Source of the DNA: Nibrella saemangeumensis | GTDB taxonomy: Bacteria > Bacteroidota > Bacteroidia > Cytophagales > Spirosomataceae | Reading direction: 5' to 3' | Length of the DNA stretch: 64,000 bases | Assembly: GCF_039541915.1 (NCBI RefSeq) | Contig: NZ_BAABHD010000022.1 | Span: forward strand, 62,001-126,000 | Shown here: positions 8,466-17,637 of the stretch, one piece after another | Position numbering within the stretch: the first letter of the stretch is position 1 | Layout: the number at the start of each line of letters is the position of its first letter | Translations under genes and position numbers: made by a program | The notes under the pieces: generated by a model | What the model saw: the letters and a program-made list of their open reading frames with translations, nothing else | Databases searched by the model: none | What the model was told of the DNA's origin: nothing

Positions 8466-10265
8466 ATGAAAGTTTTGAAAACCAATTTAAACGTTCTTTT
8501 AAGGTTAGTTCAGTTTACATGGGGCTATAAATGGAAAATATTTTTATTGATATTTTTAGGGTTAATTGGTGTGGGTTTAAGTGTTATTAACCCTTTACCA
8601 ATGAAGTTCATTATTGATAATGTTCTTTCTGGTCAACCTCTTTCAGGAGGTATTCTGCAAATCTTTAATTTTTTTGGTGGTGTTCCAGATAGAGTTGGTT
8701 TATTAATCATATTTGTTTCAGCCGCCATTCTGATAGGAGTAGGTAACGCTATATTAGGTTATGCCTCAACTCAGGTTACTACGAAAGTTTGTCAGCGATT
8801 AGTGATGGACCTTTCAGTTCAATTATTTGATAAATTACAGAGAATGTCATTATCCTTCTACTCAAAAAGCCACGTAGGAGAATTAATGCAGCGGTTGTCG
8901 GGCGATACGTACGTCGTTTCAGGCGTTATTGCCGGAATTTTACTGCCAACGTTGTTTTCGATAGTTTCCCTTTTCGCTATGTTTTACATAATGCTAAGCA
9001 TAAATGTAACCTTGGCATTACTTGCTATTTCGATCGTTCCCTTCTTTGCTGTTTTATTAAAAGTATTCAAAAAGCCTATTATCACTTCAGGGGAACGACA
9101 ATATGAGGAATCTGCAAAACTTTGGTCCTTTATTCAACAAAGTTTAACATCGATAAAAATTGTTCAGGCTTATTCTAGAGAAAACTTTACCAGGGATAAA
9201 TACAGAACTTTATTTTCCAACCAGAATGATGCCTCTATCCAATCTACAAAAATATCAACTATCTATAATACGCTTACAGGTTTACTTTCCGGAACAGCTA
9301 CTGCGCTGATAATAGGTATTGGGGCTTATAAGGGGTTAGGAGGTGAAATTTCTATTGGTGAGTTGTATGTTTTTATTGGATATATAGGAGCTTTATTTGG
9401 GCCTGTAAATTCATTGGCAAGTATTGTACAACAATCTATGGGGATAAATGTAAGAGGAAAGCGGGTTTTTGAAATTTTAGACTCAGAGGAAATTATTTAC
9501 GAGAAGCCAAACGCAGTTAAACTGACAGATGTACAAGGGCATATAAAGTTTAAAGATGTAAGTTTTGGCTATAATAACAATGGATTAGTAGTTCTTGAAA
9601 ATTTTAATCTGGAAATTGACCCTGGCCAAATTGTGGCAATAGTAGGCCCTACCGGAGCAGGTAAAACATCGATGATTTCGATGCTGCTTCGCTTTTATGA
9701 TCCCTGGCAAGGAGAGGTATCGCTGGATGGAGTTAATCTGAAAGATTTAACGCTGGAATCTTTACGAAGTAATATAACGCTGGTACTTCAGGACTCCTTT
9801 ATTTTTCCAATGTCCCTTGCTGATAATATTGCCTTTGCGAATCCGAATGCATCAAGGGAGGAAATAATAAAGGCGGCAAAAGCCGCGCAGGCTCATGATT
9901 TTATAAGCCGGTTACCCGAAGGGTACGATACTATTGCTAGTGAGGGTGGCGTTTCCTTATCAGGAGGAGAGAAACAACGAATTTCATTAGCCAGGGCTTT
10001 TCTGAGAAATACATCAATTCTAATTCTTGATGAGCCTACGTCAGCATTGGATGCGCAGACAGAGGCTCGGATCTTCCAATCGTTATCATCTTATTCGAAG
10101 GGACGAACCATCTTCATCATTTCACACCGGTTATCAACTATTCGCCATGCTGATTTAATCGTCACCATTAAAGATGGTATGATTGCCGAAAAAGGTACGC
10201 ACGAAGTCCTGGTAAATGAAGGAAAGGTATACGCTGAATTGTATAAGTATCAGGAAGTAGATTAA
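8466..10265 (+). CDS. Fused ABC exporter (membrane plus ATPase), cassette A
   Basis: This 599-residue half-transporter joins a six-helix type I exporter membrane domain (about 1-320) to an ATPase domain (about 350-595). Walker A is GPTGAGKT at 394 on, the signature is LSGGEKQRIS, Walker B is ILILDEPTSALD and the H-loop is ISHRLST. It should work as a homodimer in the inner membrane. By analogy with NdvA it may move the glycan or its lipid-linked form, but MsbA-like lipid export is equally compatible with sequence alone. The gene is visibly AT-richer than its two paralogues (27938-29731 and 48841-50634) and less like them, which suggests a different origin. It lies 33 bases after the TonB-type gene and 8 before an acyltransferase. 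Confidence 0.9.
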   Translation: MKVLKTNLNVLLRLVQFTWGYKWKIFLLIFLGLIGVGLSVINPLPMKFIIDNVLSGQPLSGGILQIFNFFGGVPDRVGLLIIFVSAAILIGVGNAILGYASTQVTTKVCQRLVMDLSVQLFDKLQRMSLSFYSKSHVGELMQRLSGDTYVVSGVIAGILLPTLFSIVSLFAMFYIMLSINVTLALLAISIVPFFAVLLKVFKKPIITSGERQYEESAKLWSFIQQSLTSIKIVQAYSRENFTRDKYRTLFSNQNDASIQSTKISTIYNTLTGLLSGTATALIIGIGAYKGLGGEISIGELYVFIGYIGALFGPVNSLASIVQQSMGINVRGKRVFEILDSEEIIYEKPNAVKLTDVQGHIKFKDVSFGYNNNGLVVLENFNLEIDPGQIVAIVGPTGAGKTSMISMLLRFYDPWQGEVSLDGVNLKDLTLESLRSNITLVLQDSFIFPMSLADNIAFANPNASREEIIKAAKAAQAHDFISRLPEGYDTIASEGGVSLSGGEKQRISLARAFLRNTSILILDEPTSALDAQTEARIFQSLSSYSKGRTIFIISHRLSTIRHADLIVTIKDGMIAEKGTHEVLVNEGKVYAELYKYQEVD

Positions 10266-10272
10266 TAAATGT

Positions 10273-10887
10273 ATGGAAACACAGGTAACACCCCGACAGT
10301 TATTTCATCAGTTGCTTCCTGGTAAGGCCATCGAAGGAGATTGGTGTAACTTCCCAATACCAGTTAATATACAGGTAGGTGAAAATACAGTGATCGATTC
10401 ATCCGCCAGTTTCAAGAAGTATTTCTCAAAACTGCCCGTTGGCTTGAAGATAGGCAGCCATGTTACGCTGCAAAGTCCGGCTCTGGCTACCGAAGAGAAC
10501 GGGTATATTGAGATCGGCGACTACAGCTATATCTCCAGTGCCTGTCTGGCAGCTTCCCGGCAGATTAGCATTGGCAAGTACGTATTTATTGCTGGTGGCG
10601 TAACCATTGTTGATACGGATTTTCACCCGCTCGACCCGGCCGCCCGCATAGCTGATACCTTGGCTATTTCGACGGTTGGCAACAAAGCCTTACGACCGGT
10701 GTTTGACTCGGCTCCTGTAATTGTTGAGGATGAAGTCTGGATTGGTTTCAATGCGACCATTCTGAAAGGCGTAACCATTGGTAAAGGTGCCGTTATCCAG
10801 CCCGGTGCGGTAGTGCTGAAAGACGTTCCGGCCGGAGCGATTGCTTCTGGCAACCCTGCCCAGATAGAGATTCCCAACTATGCATAA
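10273..10887 (+). CDS. Hexapeptide-repeat acyltransferase, first of pair, cassette A
   Basis: This 204-residue left-handed beta-helix protein belongs to the xenobiotic/maltose acetyltransferase-like group. The hexapeptide coils run from about residue 55 to 195. The segment VDTDFHPLDPAAR carries the His expected for acetyl transfer, and VWIGFNATILKGVTIGKGAVIQPGAVV forms the typical C-terminal coils. It probably adds acetyl or another small acyl group to a sugar from an acyl-CoA in the cytoplasm. The last eight bases overlap the start of a second acyltransferase. The same two-gene pair recurs in cassette B (29778-31039), so the partners probably act together, perhaps as a hetero-oligomer (inference). 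Confidence 0.85.
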   Translation: METQVTPRQLFHQLLPGKAIEGDWCNFPIPVNIQVGENTVIDSSASFKKYFSKLPVGLKIGSHVTLQSPALATEENGYIEIGDYSYISSACLAASRQISIGKYVFIAGGVTIVDTDFHPLDPAARIADTLAISTVGNKALRPVFDSAPVIVEDEVWIGFNATILKGVTIGKGAVIQPGAVVLKDVPAGAIASGNPAQIEIPNYA

Positions 10888-11542
10888 GAACCTGGCGCAA
10901 CCTGTTGTGGAAAGTAGCACCGGTGAGGTATTCATCGAAGGCGATTGGTTTCCAAACCCGCTCCCGCCTAACATTGTCTTAGAAGAAATGGCGTATCCAG
11001 ATACGTCGTATTCATTCACGACCTTCTTTTCCGAAAAGCCGGTTGGCTTTTCGCTAGGCTACGCCAGCGGCAACTACGGTCACGGCATTTTCACGACGGG
11101 GAAAAACGGTGAAATCCGAGTGGGCCGGTTTGTGGTGCTTCAGTGTACCCGCATCATCAGCAACAGGTTGGTCACGATACACGACCATTGTATGTTTTCG
11201 TGGGGTTCTGTCATTACTGATAGCTGGGTGACAGAACGGACTCAATCACCAGCTATTCGGCGGCAAATGCTCGAAGCAGCCGCCCACTCGCCAAACCGCC
11301 ATCTGGAGTCCATTGACCCACAGCCGGTTGTCATTGAGGAGAATGTCTGGGTCGGCTTTGAAGCGGTAATTTTACCCGGTGTTACCATTGGCAGGGGAGC
11401 TATCATCGGTTGCAAGACTATTGTGACGGAAGATGTGCCGCCTTATGCTGTAGTGGTGGGGAATCCCGGCCGGATTATCCGATTTCTTGAACCAACCGAT
11501 ACACCGGAAAACCGGCAGAAAGCCTTTGCCATGCTGAATTAG
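10880..11542 (+). CDS. Hexapeptide-repeat acyltransferase-like, second of pair, cassette A
   Basis: This 220-residue beta-helix protein has the coils CTRIISNRLVTIHDHCMFSW and VWVGFEAVILPGVTIGRGAIIG. Where active family members have a His a few residues after the CxxSW segment (a D-x-x-H type motif), this protein reads ITDSWV, so the usual catalytic His seems absent; a His does occur in IHDHCMF. It could be a structural partner of the upstream acyltransferase or use another residue. Start and reading frame are fixed by the eight-base overlap. The paralogue in cassette B (30377-31039) shows the same DxW replacement, so the change is conserved and not a sporadic mutation. Confidence 0.8.
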   Translation: MHKNLAQPVVESSTGEVFIEGDWFPNPLPPNIVLEEMAYPDTSYSFTTFFSEKPVGFSLGYASGNYGHGIFTTGKNGEIRVGRFVVLQCTRIISNRLVTIHDHCMFSWGSVITDSWVTERTQSPAIRRQMLEAAAHSPNRHLESIDPQPVVIEENVWVGFEAVILPGVTIGRGAIIGCKTIVTEDVPPYAVVVGNPGRIIRFLEPTDTPENRQKAFAMLN

Positions 11543-11588
11543 GTGACAGATAAACTCCCATAGGATTGACCAAAAACAACTTAACGAT

Positions 11589-12827
11589 ATGGAGAAGATG
11601 AGAATAGTAGTAGGCGGCTTTATCGGTTTATTTCCAACGGGTGGTGCCACCTGGGATTACCTGCAGTATCCGCTGGGATTGAAGTTACTGGGGCATGATG
11701 TGTATTACATCGAAGATACCCAACTCTATCCGGTTTATCAGGCGTCGGGTGATAGCTGGGACGATTGCACCTTTGGCGTAGAGTACCTGAAGAAGGCGAT
11801 GGCTGAAATTGGCATGGAGGATCGTTGGGCCTACCGGGATGTGGCCACTGGTAAAACATTCGGCCTGTCGGACAGCAAACTAAAAGAGGTATGCGAAACC
11901 GCCGATGTGTACATCAATGTCTCATCATCAACCGTATGGCGGGATGAATACCGGAAAATTCCGGTGAAGATCCTGATTGACACCGACCCGATGTTTACTC
12001 AGTATCAGTACCACCTGAAGATGGAAGCTGGCGGGACGGAAGCAGAGTACTCACGCGATTACATGCACGGACATGACCTCTTCTTCACCTTCGGTCTGAA
12101 CATCGGCAAACCCGACTGTCGAATTCCCCAGTTTGAGTATAACTGGCTGACTACCAAAAAGCCCATTTGCACCGACTTCTGGGACCAGCCGTTTACCAAC
12201 CAAAGTAAGTTTGGCTTTACATCCATCATGAACTGGACGGAGCGGCCCGACTTCATTTACGAGGGCGAAACTTGGGGGCAAAAGAACAAAGAGTTCAGAA
12301 AATTCTTTGACCTGCCGACGGTTTCTAAACAGAAATTTGAGATTATCATCAACCGTCCGAAGGATGCTGCAACCGCGCAGTCGATAAATAATCTGATGGA
12401 CCGCGGCTGGGATATTCTAAGTCCAAACCACCTGATTTCGGATAAGGAAAATTACAAAAACTTTGTCCAGTCGTCATTTGCGGAGTTCTCGGTCACCAAA
12501 GAGACCTATATCAAGTCCAACAGCGGCTGGTTCTCCGGACGGTCGGCGGTATACCTGGCATCGGGCCGGCCGGTACTGACGCAGGATACCCAATGGTCAA
12601 AATATATTCCGGCGGGTGAAGGCGTATTGGCCATCAGCGACCTGGATACAGCCGCACAGGCGGTAGAGGAGGTTACGGGTAATTATGAAAAACATTCCAG
12701 AGCTGCCCGTGAAATTGCCCGCGAGTACTTCGATAGCGGGAAAATTCTGTCGGATATACTTGCGCATGTGGATTCGAAAAAAGAGCTGGCTTTAGATTCC
12801 TCACAGGCCAGACAAGTACCTGTTTGA
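11589..12827 (+). CDS. Glycosyltransferase-like protein (GT-B fold suspected), copy 1
   Basis: This 412-residue protein begins with RIVVGGFIGLFPTGGATWDYL and LGLKLLGHDVYYIEDTQLYP, a Rossmann-like start with a Gly-rich turn such as GT-B enzymes use. Its C-terminal part (about 310-345) reads SGWFSGRSAVYLASGRPVL and then QDTQWSKYIPAGEGVLAI, which resembles the donor-binding half of CgeB/GT4-like proteins. Two relatives in the window (12844-13992 and 21176-22309) share both ends. I infer a cytoplasmic glycosyltransferase acting on the cassette A glycan; donor and acceptor are unknown. The gap to the next gene is 16 bases, so it sits in one operon. The middle region contains no motif that I recognise. 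Confidence 0.68.
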   Translation: MEKMRIVVGGFIGLFPTGGATWDYLQYPLGLKLLGHDVYYIEDTQLYPVYQASGDSWDDCTFGVEYLKKAMAEIGMEDRWAYRDVATGKTFGLSDSKLKEVCETADVYINVSSSTVWRDEYRKIPVKILIDTDPMFTQYQYHLKMEAGGTEAEYSRDYMHGHDLFFTFGLNIGKPDCRIPQFEYNWLTTKKPICTDFWDQPFTNQSKFGFTSIMNWTERPDFIYEGETWGQKNKEFRKFFDLPTVSKQKFEIIINRPKDAATAQSINNLMDRGWDILSPNHLISDKENYKNFVQSSFAEFSVTKETYIKSNSGWFSGRSAVYLASGRPVLTQDTQWSKYIPAGEGVLAISDLDTAAQAVEEVTGNYEKHSRAAREIAREYFDSGKILSDILAHVDSKKELALDSSQARQVPV

Positions 12828-12843
12828 CATAGTATAGTAAAGA

Positions 12844-13992
12844 ATGGCGACGATTGTTATCGGCTCCTACATGGTGCGTTACCCGTTAGGCGGTAATCTT
12901 TCCTGGGCATTGCAGTATCTGGTCGGCTTCAAAGAACTCGGACATGAGGTATACATGGTTGAGAAATATGCCTATCCAAATTCCTGTTACAACCCGGTTG
13001 AAGGAGTGCTCAGTGACGATTGCACCTATGGCGTAAAAATAGTTTCAGACCTGCTGGCCCGGTATGGGTTAGTGAAAAACTGGTGTTTTGTCGAAAATGG
13101 CGACATCTACCATGGTCTATCCAGAGAGCAGGTGAACGACATATTCCGTCGTGCCGATGTCTATATTGAATCCGGAGCGCATGGTAGCTGGGAAGAAGAA
13201 TCTGCTTTGGCTGGTTTACGGGTATACATCGACGTAGATCCAGCGTATTCACATATTCGCCTGGATTATGCGTTGAAGCACGCAATGCGTATACCGGTTT
13301 ACGACCGGTATTTTACGAACGGGATGAACGTCGGAAAAACCGGCAACATAATACCGACGGGCGGTATTAATTGGGGTTATATTTTTAATCCAGTCAGCAC
13401 CAGTTTGTTCAACCGGCAATTACCGCCAGTAAAGGCTCCATATTCTACCATCATGAACTGGAAGTCGTATGATTGTGTGGAGTATAATGGGGTGGTATAC
13501 GGGCATAAGGATATTGAGTTTACCAAGTTTGTGTCCCTACCCCAGTTGGTTGACTCGCCTTTGGAAGTAGCCGTGTCCGGAATTAACGGAGATACCGAGC
13601 AGTCCTTGAAAAAGGTCGGCTGGCAAATCAACAATGCTCAGGCAGTAACCTTCACGTTTGATACCTTCCAGCAGTATTTGTCGAGTTGCCGGGGAGAGTT
13701 CAGTGTTTGTAAGAATATGTATACGGCAACGCAGTCCGGATGGTTCAGTGACAAAAGCGCGGCTTACATGGCAAGTGGGCGCCCAGTTGTAGTGCAGGAT
13801 ACTGGTTTTAGTGATTATTTGCCAGTTGGCGAAGGGCTGTTTGCTGTAAATGACGTTACTGAAGCCCAGTTAGCGATAGAAACCATTGAAAGTAACTACC
13901 AATGGCATTGCCAAAAGGCCTACGAAATAGCCTGTGAGTACCTGGAGTCCAAAAAGGTATTAAGTAAGTTTTTAAGCGAGTTAGGTGTTTAG
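12844..13992 (+). CDS. Glycosyltransferase-like protein (GT-B fold suspected), copy 2
   Basis: This 382-residue protein has the same frame as its upstream neighbour: ATIVIGSYMVRYPLGGNLSW and LVGFKELGHEVYMVEKYAYP at the start, and SGWFSDKSAAYMASGRPVV then QDTGFSDYLPVGEGLFAV from residue 298. The central DPAYSHIRLDYA segment corresponds to DPMFTQYQYHLK in copy 1, so a conserved DxDP-like motif (VYIDVDPAYS) probably belongs to the active cleft. Divergence between the copies suggests different acceptors or linkages in one glycan. The next gene, a GT2 protein, starts 9 bases after its stop. The functional class is inferred from the C-terminal half only. Confidence 0.66.
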   Translation: MATIVIGSYMVRYPLGGNLSWALQYLVGFKELGHEVYMVEKYAYPNSCYNPVEGVLSDDCTYGVKIVSDLLARYGLVKNWCFVENGDIYHGLSREQVNDIFRRADVYIESGAHGSWEEESALAGLRVYIDVDPAYSHIRLDYALKHAMRIPVYDRYFTNGMNVGKTGNIIPTGGINWGYIFNPVSTSLFNRQLPPVKAPYSTIMNWKSYDCVEYNGVVYGHKDIEFTKFVSLPQLVDSPLEVAVSGINGDTEQSLKKVGWQINNAQAVTFTFDTFQQYLSSCRGEFSVCKNMYTATQSGWFSDKSAAYMASGRPVVVQDTGFSDYLPVGEGLFAVNDVTEAQLAIETIESNYQWHCQKAYEIACEYLESKKVLSKFLSELGV

Positions 13993-14001
13993 CTTTCTGT
14001 T

Positions 14002-15186
14002 ATGAATCATCGTCCTTTAGTCAGCATAATCATTGATAACTACAATTATGGCCGTTTTCTGAGGGAGGCTATTGACAGTGCGCTTCATCAGACGTACGAC
14101 TATACCGAAATCATTGTGGTAGATGATGGCTCAACGGATGATTCTCCGGCTATCATTCAGGAATATGGAAATACTATTATAGCCATTATAAAGCAAAATG
14201 GTGGTCAGGCATCTGCTTTCAACGAGGGGTTTAAAGCAAGCCGGGGACAGATAATTGTTTTCCTTGATTCTGATGATATGCTGTTACCAACAGCTATTGA
14301 ACAGGTGGTGCTAAGTTTTAATAATCCTGATGTATCTAAAGTACATTGGCCGATGTGGCGTATTGACGGCTCAGGAGGGAAAAACGGAGAAATTGTTCCT
14401 GTGCATCCGTTAGCTCAGGGAGACCTACTTAAACAACTTATCCAGCATGGACCAGCTTATTTCTGCGGTACTGCCGTTGGGTCGCCTACCAGCGGAAATG
14501 CCTGGTCCCGGTCTTTCCTTGATCAGGTCTTTCCTTTACCTGAATCCGATTTTAAAACAGGCGGTGTCGATTTCTACCTATTCGTATTAGCCCCGGTATA
14601 TGGCCAGGTGCGTACTATTTCTAAGCCTCAGGGCTTATATCGGGTACATGGTAGTAATGATACGCTCAAATCTGCTGATGCTTATTTACAGACATTTTTT
14701 GGCTGGTTTGACCAATCATGGGAAGCACTGTATCATCATCTGTTAGCCCAGGACATTCCTGTTGACGCAAACACCTGGAAACGTAATTCCTGGTACCATC
14801 AGATCCATGCATCTATGCAGGAAATTGTTGCATTGGTTCCTCCAACACATCGTTTTATTCTGGTTGATGAGAACTATTGGGCAACTGGCGATACGCTGGC
14901 AAATCGGCATCGGGTTCCATTTATAGAGCAAAATGGTCAATACTGGGGCCCACCCGCTAATGATTCAATGGCTATAGAGGAAATAGAAAGGCAGCGTACC
15001 AAGGGTTCAGCATTTATATTTTTTGCCTGGCCTGCCTTCTGGTGGCTGGACTATTACACAGGTATGCGTGACTACTTAAAAGCAAATTATCTCTGCGTTA
15101 TTAACAATGAACGGCTAATTGGCTTTGGTTTACAATCCAATACAGCAGTGCATGAGCATATTGAGCAGAGTAGCGCAGTACTGTAG
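14002..15186 (+). CDS. GT2 glycosyltransferase with C-terminal QYWGPP module, copy 1
   Basis: Residues about 5-230 of this 394-residue protein form a GT2 domain: VSIIIDNYNYGRFLREAID at the start, VVDDGSTDDS for nucleotide binding, NGGQASAFNEGF, and the DxD-like motif DSDDM at 89 on. A late YRVHGSND segment is typical for the group. Residues about 284-376 form a separate module (FILVDENYWATG, QNGQYWGPPANDSMAIEEIE, FAWPAFWWLDYY, NNERLIGF). The same module ends the next two GT2 proteins and the FkbM methyltransferase at 17638. No membrane helix is seen, so it acts in the cytoplasm or peripherally. It probably transfers one sugar during glycan assembly; specificity is unknown. Confidence 0.82.
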   Translation: MNHRPLVSIIIDNYNYGRFLREAIDSALHQTYDYTEIIVVDDGSTDDSPAIIQEYGNTIIAIIKQNGGQASAFNEGFKASRGQIIVFLDSDDMLLPTAIEQVVLSFNNPDVSKVHWPMWRIDGSGGKNGEIVPVHPLAQGDLLKQLIQHGPAYFCGTAVGSPTSGNAWSRSFLDQVFPLPESDFKTGGVDFYLFVLAPVYGQVRTISKPQGLYRVHGSNDTLKSADAYLQTFFGWFDQSWEALYHHLLAQDIPVDANTWKRNSWYHQIHASMQEIVALVPPTHRFILVDENYWATGDTLANRHRVPFIEQNGQYWGPPANDSMAIEEIERQRTKGSAFIFFAWPAFWWLDYYTGMRDYLKANYLCVINNERLIGFGLQSNTAVHEHIEQSSAVL

Positions 15187-15221
15187 CTATTAAGAATTGT
15201 CCTACTGTAGGATTTAACGTT

Positions 15222-16361
15222 ATGAGAAAAGATCCATTAGTCAGTATAATTATAAGCAGCTATAACTATGGCCACTTTCTCAGAGATGCCATTGACAGCG
15301 CTATAGCCCAAACTTACCCTACTGTTGAAGTAATTGTCGTCGACGATGGCTCAGTAGATGACTCACCGGCCGTTATAAGGGAATATAGAGATAGAATAAC
15401 TCCCATTCTTAAAGAGAATGGCGGTCAGGCTTCTGCCTTTAATGCCGGTTTTGCGATAAGCAGTGGAGAGGTAATCATTTTTCTGGATTCAGATGATATG
15501 TTGCTGCCGACAGCGGTTGAAAAGGCAGTAGCGTGCTTCACAAATGATAAGATGGCCAAAGTACACTGGCCGTTATGGAAAATAGATGCCAGTGGAAATA
15601 AGACAGGGGATGTGGACCCTAAATATCCGCTTGCTGAAGGCGATTTATTTGATGAAGTAGTTCAGTATGGCCCAAATCATTGCGGTGGCCCCCCCTATAG
15701 TCCAAACACTAGTGGTATTGCCTGGTCACGAAAGTTTCTGGAGCAAGTCTTTCCAATTCCTGAAGCCGGGTTTAAAACGTGTACAGACCAGTACTTATTT
15801 GTACTTGCGCCTATATACGGGCACTTAAGGAGTGTTGCAGAACCACAAGGATATTACAGGGTTCACGGAAGTAATTACAGTTTAAATCCTCTGGATGAGT
15901 ACCTGAAGGAGTCGCTTCTCAGATTTGAACAATCCTGTGAAATAGTAAGCAACCACCTAAAGAAAAAAGGTATTATCGTTAATCCGGCTACCTGGGCACG
16001 AGATACCTGGTACCACCAGATTCACACTACAATACAAGAGATAACCGATGTTGTTCCATCGCAGGCCAGTTTTATTCTGGCTGATGAAGGGCAGTTGGGG
16101 ACAAGCCATATACACGCGGGCCGGTACCGCATTCCGTTTATAGAGCAAAATGGCCAATACTGGGGACCACCTGCTAATGATACCCAAGCCATAGAGGAAA
16201 TAGAAAGGCAACGTACAAAAGGTTCAGCCTATATATTTTTTGCCTGGCCTACCTTCTGGTGGCTGGAGCATTACTCAGGTATGTATAACTACTTGATGTC
16301 TAACTATACTTGTCTGATAAACAACGAACGCTTAGTCGGTTTTAAACTTGAGAAGGTGTAA
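15222..16361 (+). CDS. GT2 glycosyltransferase with C-terminal QYWGPP module, copy 2
   Basis: This 379-residue protein is the closest relative of the preceding gene. The GT2 domain shows VSIIISSYNYGHFLRDAID, VVDDGSVDDS and DSDDM at residue 89 on, and the shared module includes QNGQYWGPPANDTQAIEEIE and FAWPTFWWLEHY. Near-identity of the module with copy 1, against more change in the middle of the GT domain (HCGGPPYSPNTSGIAW against YFCGTAVGSPTSGNAW), suggests that the module is under stronger constraint or was homogenised. The gap of 35 bases to the upstream stop is compatible with one transcript. The acceptor may differ from that of copy 1; this is inference. Confidence 0.82.
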   Translation: MRKDPLVSIIISSYNYGHFLRDAIDSAIAQTYPTVEVIVVDDGSVDDSPAVIREYRDRITPILKENGGQASAFNAGFAISSGEVIIFLDSDDMLLPTAVEKAVACFTNDKMAKVHWPLWKIDASGNKTGDVDPKYPLAEGDLFDEVVQYGPNHCGGPPYSPNTSGIAWSRKFLEQVFPIPEAGFKTCTDQYLFVLAPIYGHLRSVAEPQGYYRVHGSNYSLNPLDEYLKESLLRFEQSCEIVSNHLKKKGIIVNPATWARDTWYHQIHTTIQEITDVVPSQASFILADEGQLGTSHIHAGRYRIPFIEQNGQYWGPPANDTQAIEEIERQRTKGSAYIFFAWPTFWWLEHYSGMYNYLMSNYTCLINNERLVGFKLEKV

Positions 16362-16398
16362 AACCGGACAGTCAAGCTAAAATTACGGAATCCAGGAA

Positions 16399-17565
16399 AT
16401 GAACAGGGAAGAACGTAAATATGCCATTAAGGGAACAGACACCTTGGTTAGCATCATAGTTAACAATTACAACTATGGCAGATTTTTGGAAGATGCGATT
16501 AACAGTGCGCTTAATCAGACTTATCAGAATGTTGAAGTAATAGTTGTTGATGACGGCTCAACCGATGAGTCTAGACAAATGATACAAAGGTTTGGGGACA
16601 GTATTGTTCCAATTCTTAAGGAAAATGGGGGACAAGCTTCAGCATTTAACGCCGGATTTAATGTAAGCCGTGGGGAGTTTGTCATTTTTTTAGATTCGGA
16701 TGATTTACTTTTTCCAACTACAGTAGAAGAAGTAGTAAGATTGGTGAGTGAGCCAGATGTAGTAAAAGTACATTACGCGTTAGCAATAATCGGTTCGGAT
16801 GGAAAAGAAACCGGTAGGATTGAACCTGAGCTTTCCCTAGCTGAAGGTAATATTCTGGAATCGATAATTAAAAATGGTCCCGGTAGTATGGAGAACATAC
16901 AACCACCAACAAGCGGGAATGCCTGGTCGAGGAACTTTTTAAACAAAGTTTTTCCAATACCAGAGGAGGAGTATAAAGGCTGCGCTGATTATTATTTGAT
17001 TTTGTTAGTGCCAATATTTGGGAAGATTAAAAGAATATTGGAGCCCCAAGGCTATTACCGTGTTCATGGAGGTAATATGACATCAAAGCCATTAGATAAG
17101 CTTGCTAATGAGATAGTATTACGGTATGAGTATACCTGTGGCTTGCTTAATAACCATCTAAAGGAAATGGGAATCAACGTTGACACGACGCAATGGCCGG
17201 AAACCTGGTATCATCAGCTTGGTCGTTCTCTAAAGGAAATATCCGAGGTAATTCCAGTAAAGGCCTCGTTTGTTCTAGCCAATGAGAATCATTGGAAAGC
17301 TAATGTAGTGCTATCTGATAGGTATCATCTTCCTTTTATGGAGTTCAATGGAATGTATAATGGACAGCCACCCAGTGACGAAGCTGCAATAAAAGAAATC
17401 GAGCGACAAAAAAGCAATGGAGTAAAAGCAATAATATTTGTTTGGACTTCATTTTGGTTGTTGGAGTATTATGCAGGTATGTACGAATACCTAAGAACAA
17501 CTTACAGGTGTATTCTGAATAACGAGCGTTTGTTAGGCTTTAGCTTAGAAGAGACTGTTTGTTAA
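16399..17565 (+). CDS. GT2 glycosyltransferase with diverged C-terminal module, copy 3
   Basis: This 388-residue protein carries a roughly ten-residue N-terminal extension relative to copies 1 and 2, then VSIIVNNYNYGRFLEDAIN, VVDDGSTDES and DSDDL at 99 on. Its C-terminal module has drifted: QYWGPP is replaced by MYNGQPP and FAWPxFWWL by FVWTSFWLL, while the PFME, NNERLLGF and KEIERQ positions remain. The gene is AT-richer than copies 1 and 2. It closes a run of three tandem GT2 genes that must descend from one ancestor. It probably still transfers a sugar, because the GT2 motifs are intact. The effect of the changed module is unknown. Confidence 0.8.
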   Translation: MNREERKYAIKGTDTLVSIIVNNYNYGRFLEDAINSALNQTYQNVEVIVVDDGSTDESRQMIQRFGDSIVPILKENGGQASAFNAGFNVSRGEFVIFLDSDDLLFPTTVEEVVRLVSEPDVVKVHYALAIIGSDGKETGRIEPELSLAEGNILESIIKNGPGSMENIQPPTSGNAWSRNFLNKVFPIPEEEYKGCADYYLILLVPIFGKIKRILEPQGYYRVHGGNMTSKPLDKLANEIVLRYEYTCGLLNNHLKEMGINVDTTQWPETWYHQLGRSLKEISEVIPVKASFVLANENHWKANVVLSDRYHLPFMEFNGMYNGQPPSDEAAIKEIERQKSNGVKAIIFVWTSFWLLEYYAGMYEYLRTTYRCILNNERLLGFSLEETVC

Positions 17566-17637
17566 ATATTTTGTTTCGTATTTGTCCATAATTCGTGCAA
17601 ACTGTTTAAAATTAGAACGTGCAAAAGTCGGAAAGTT

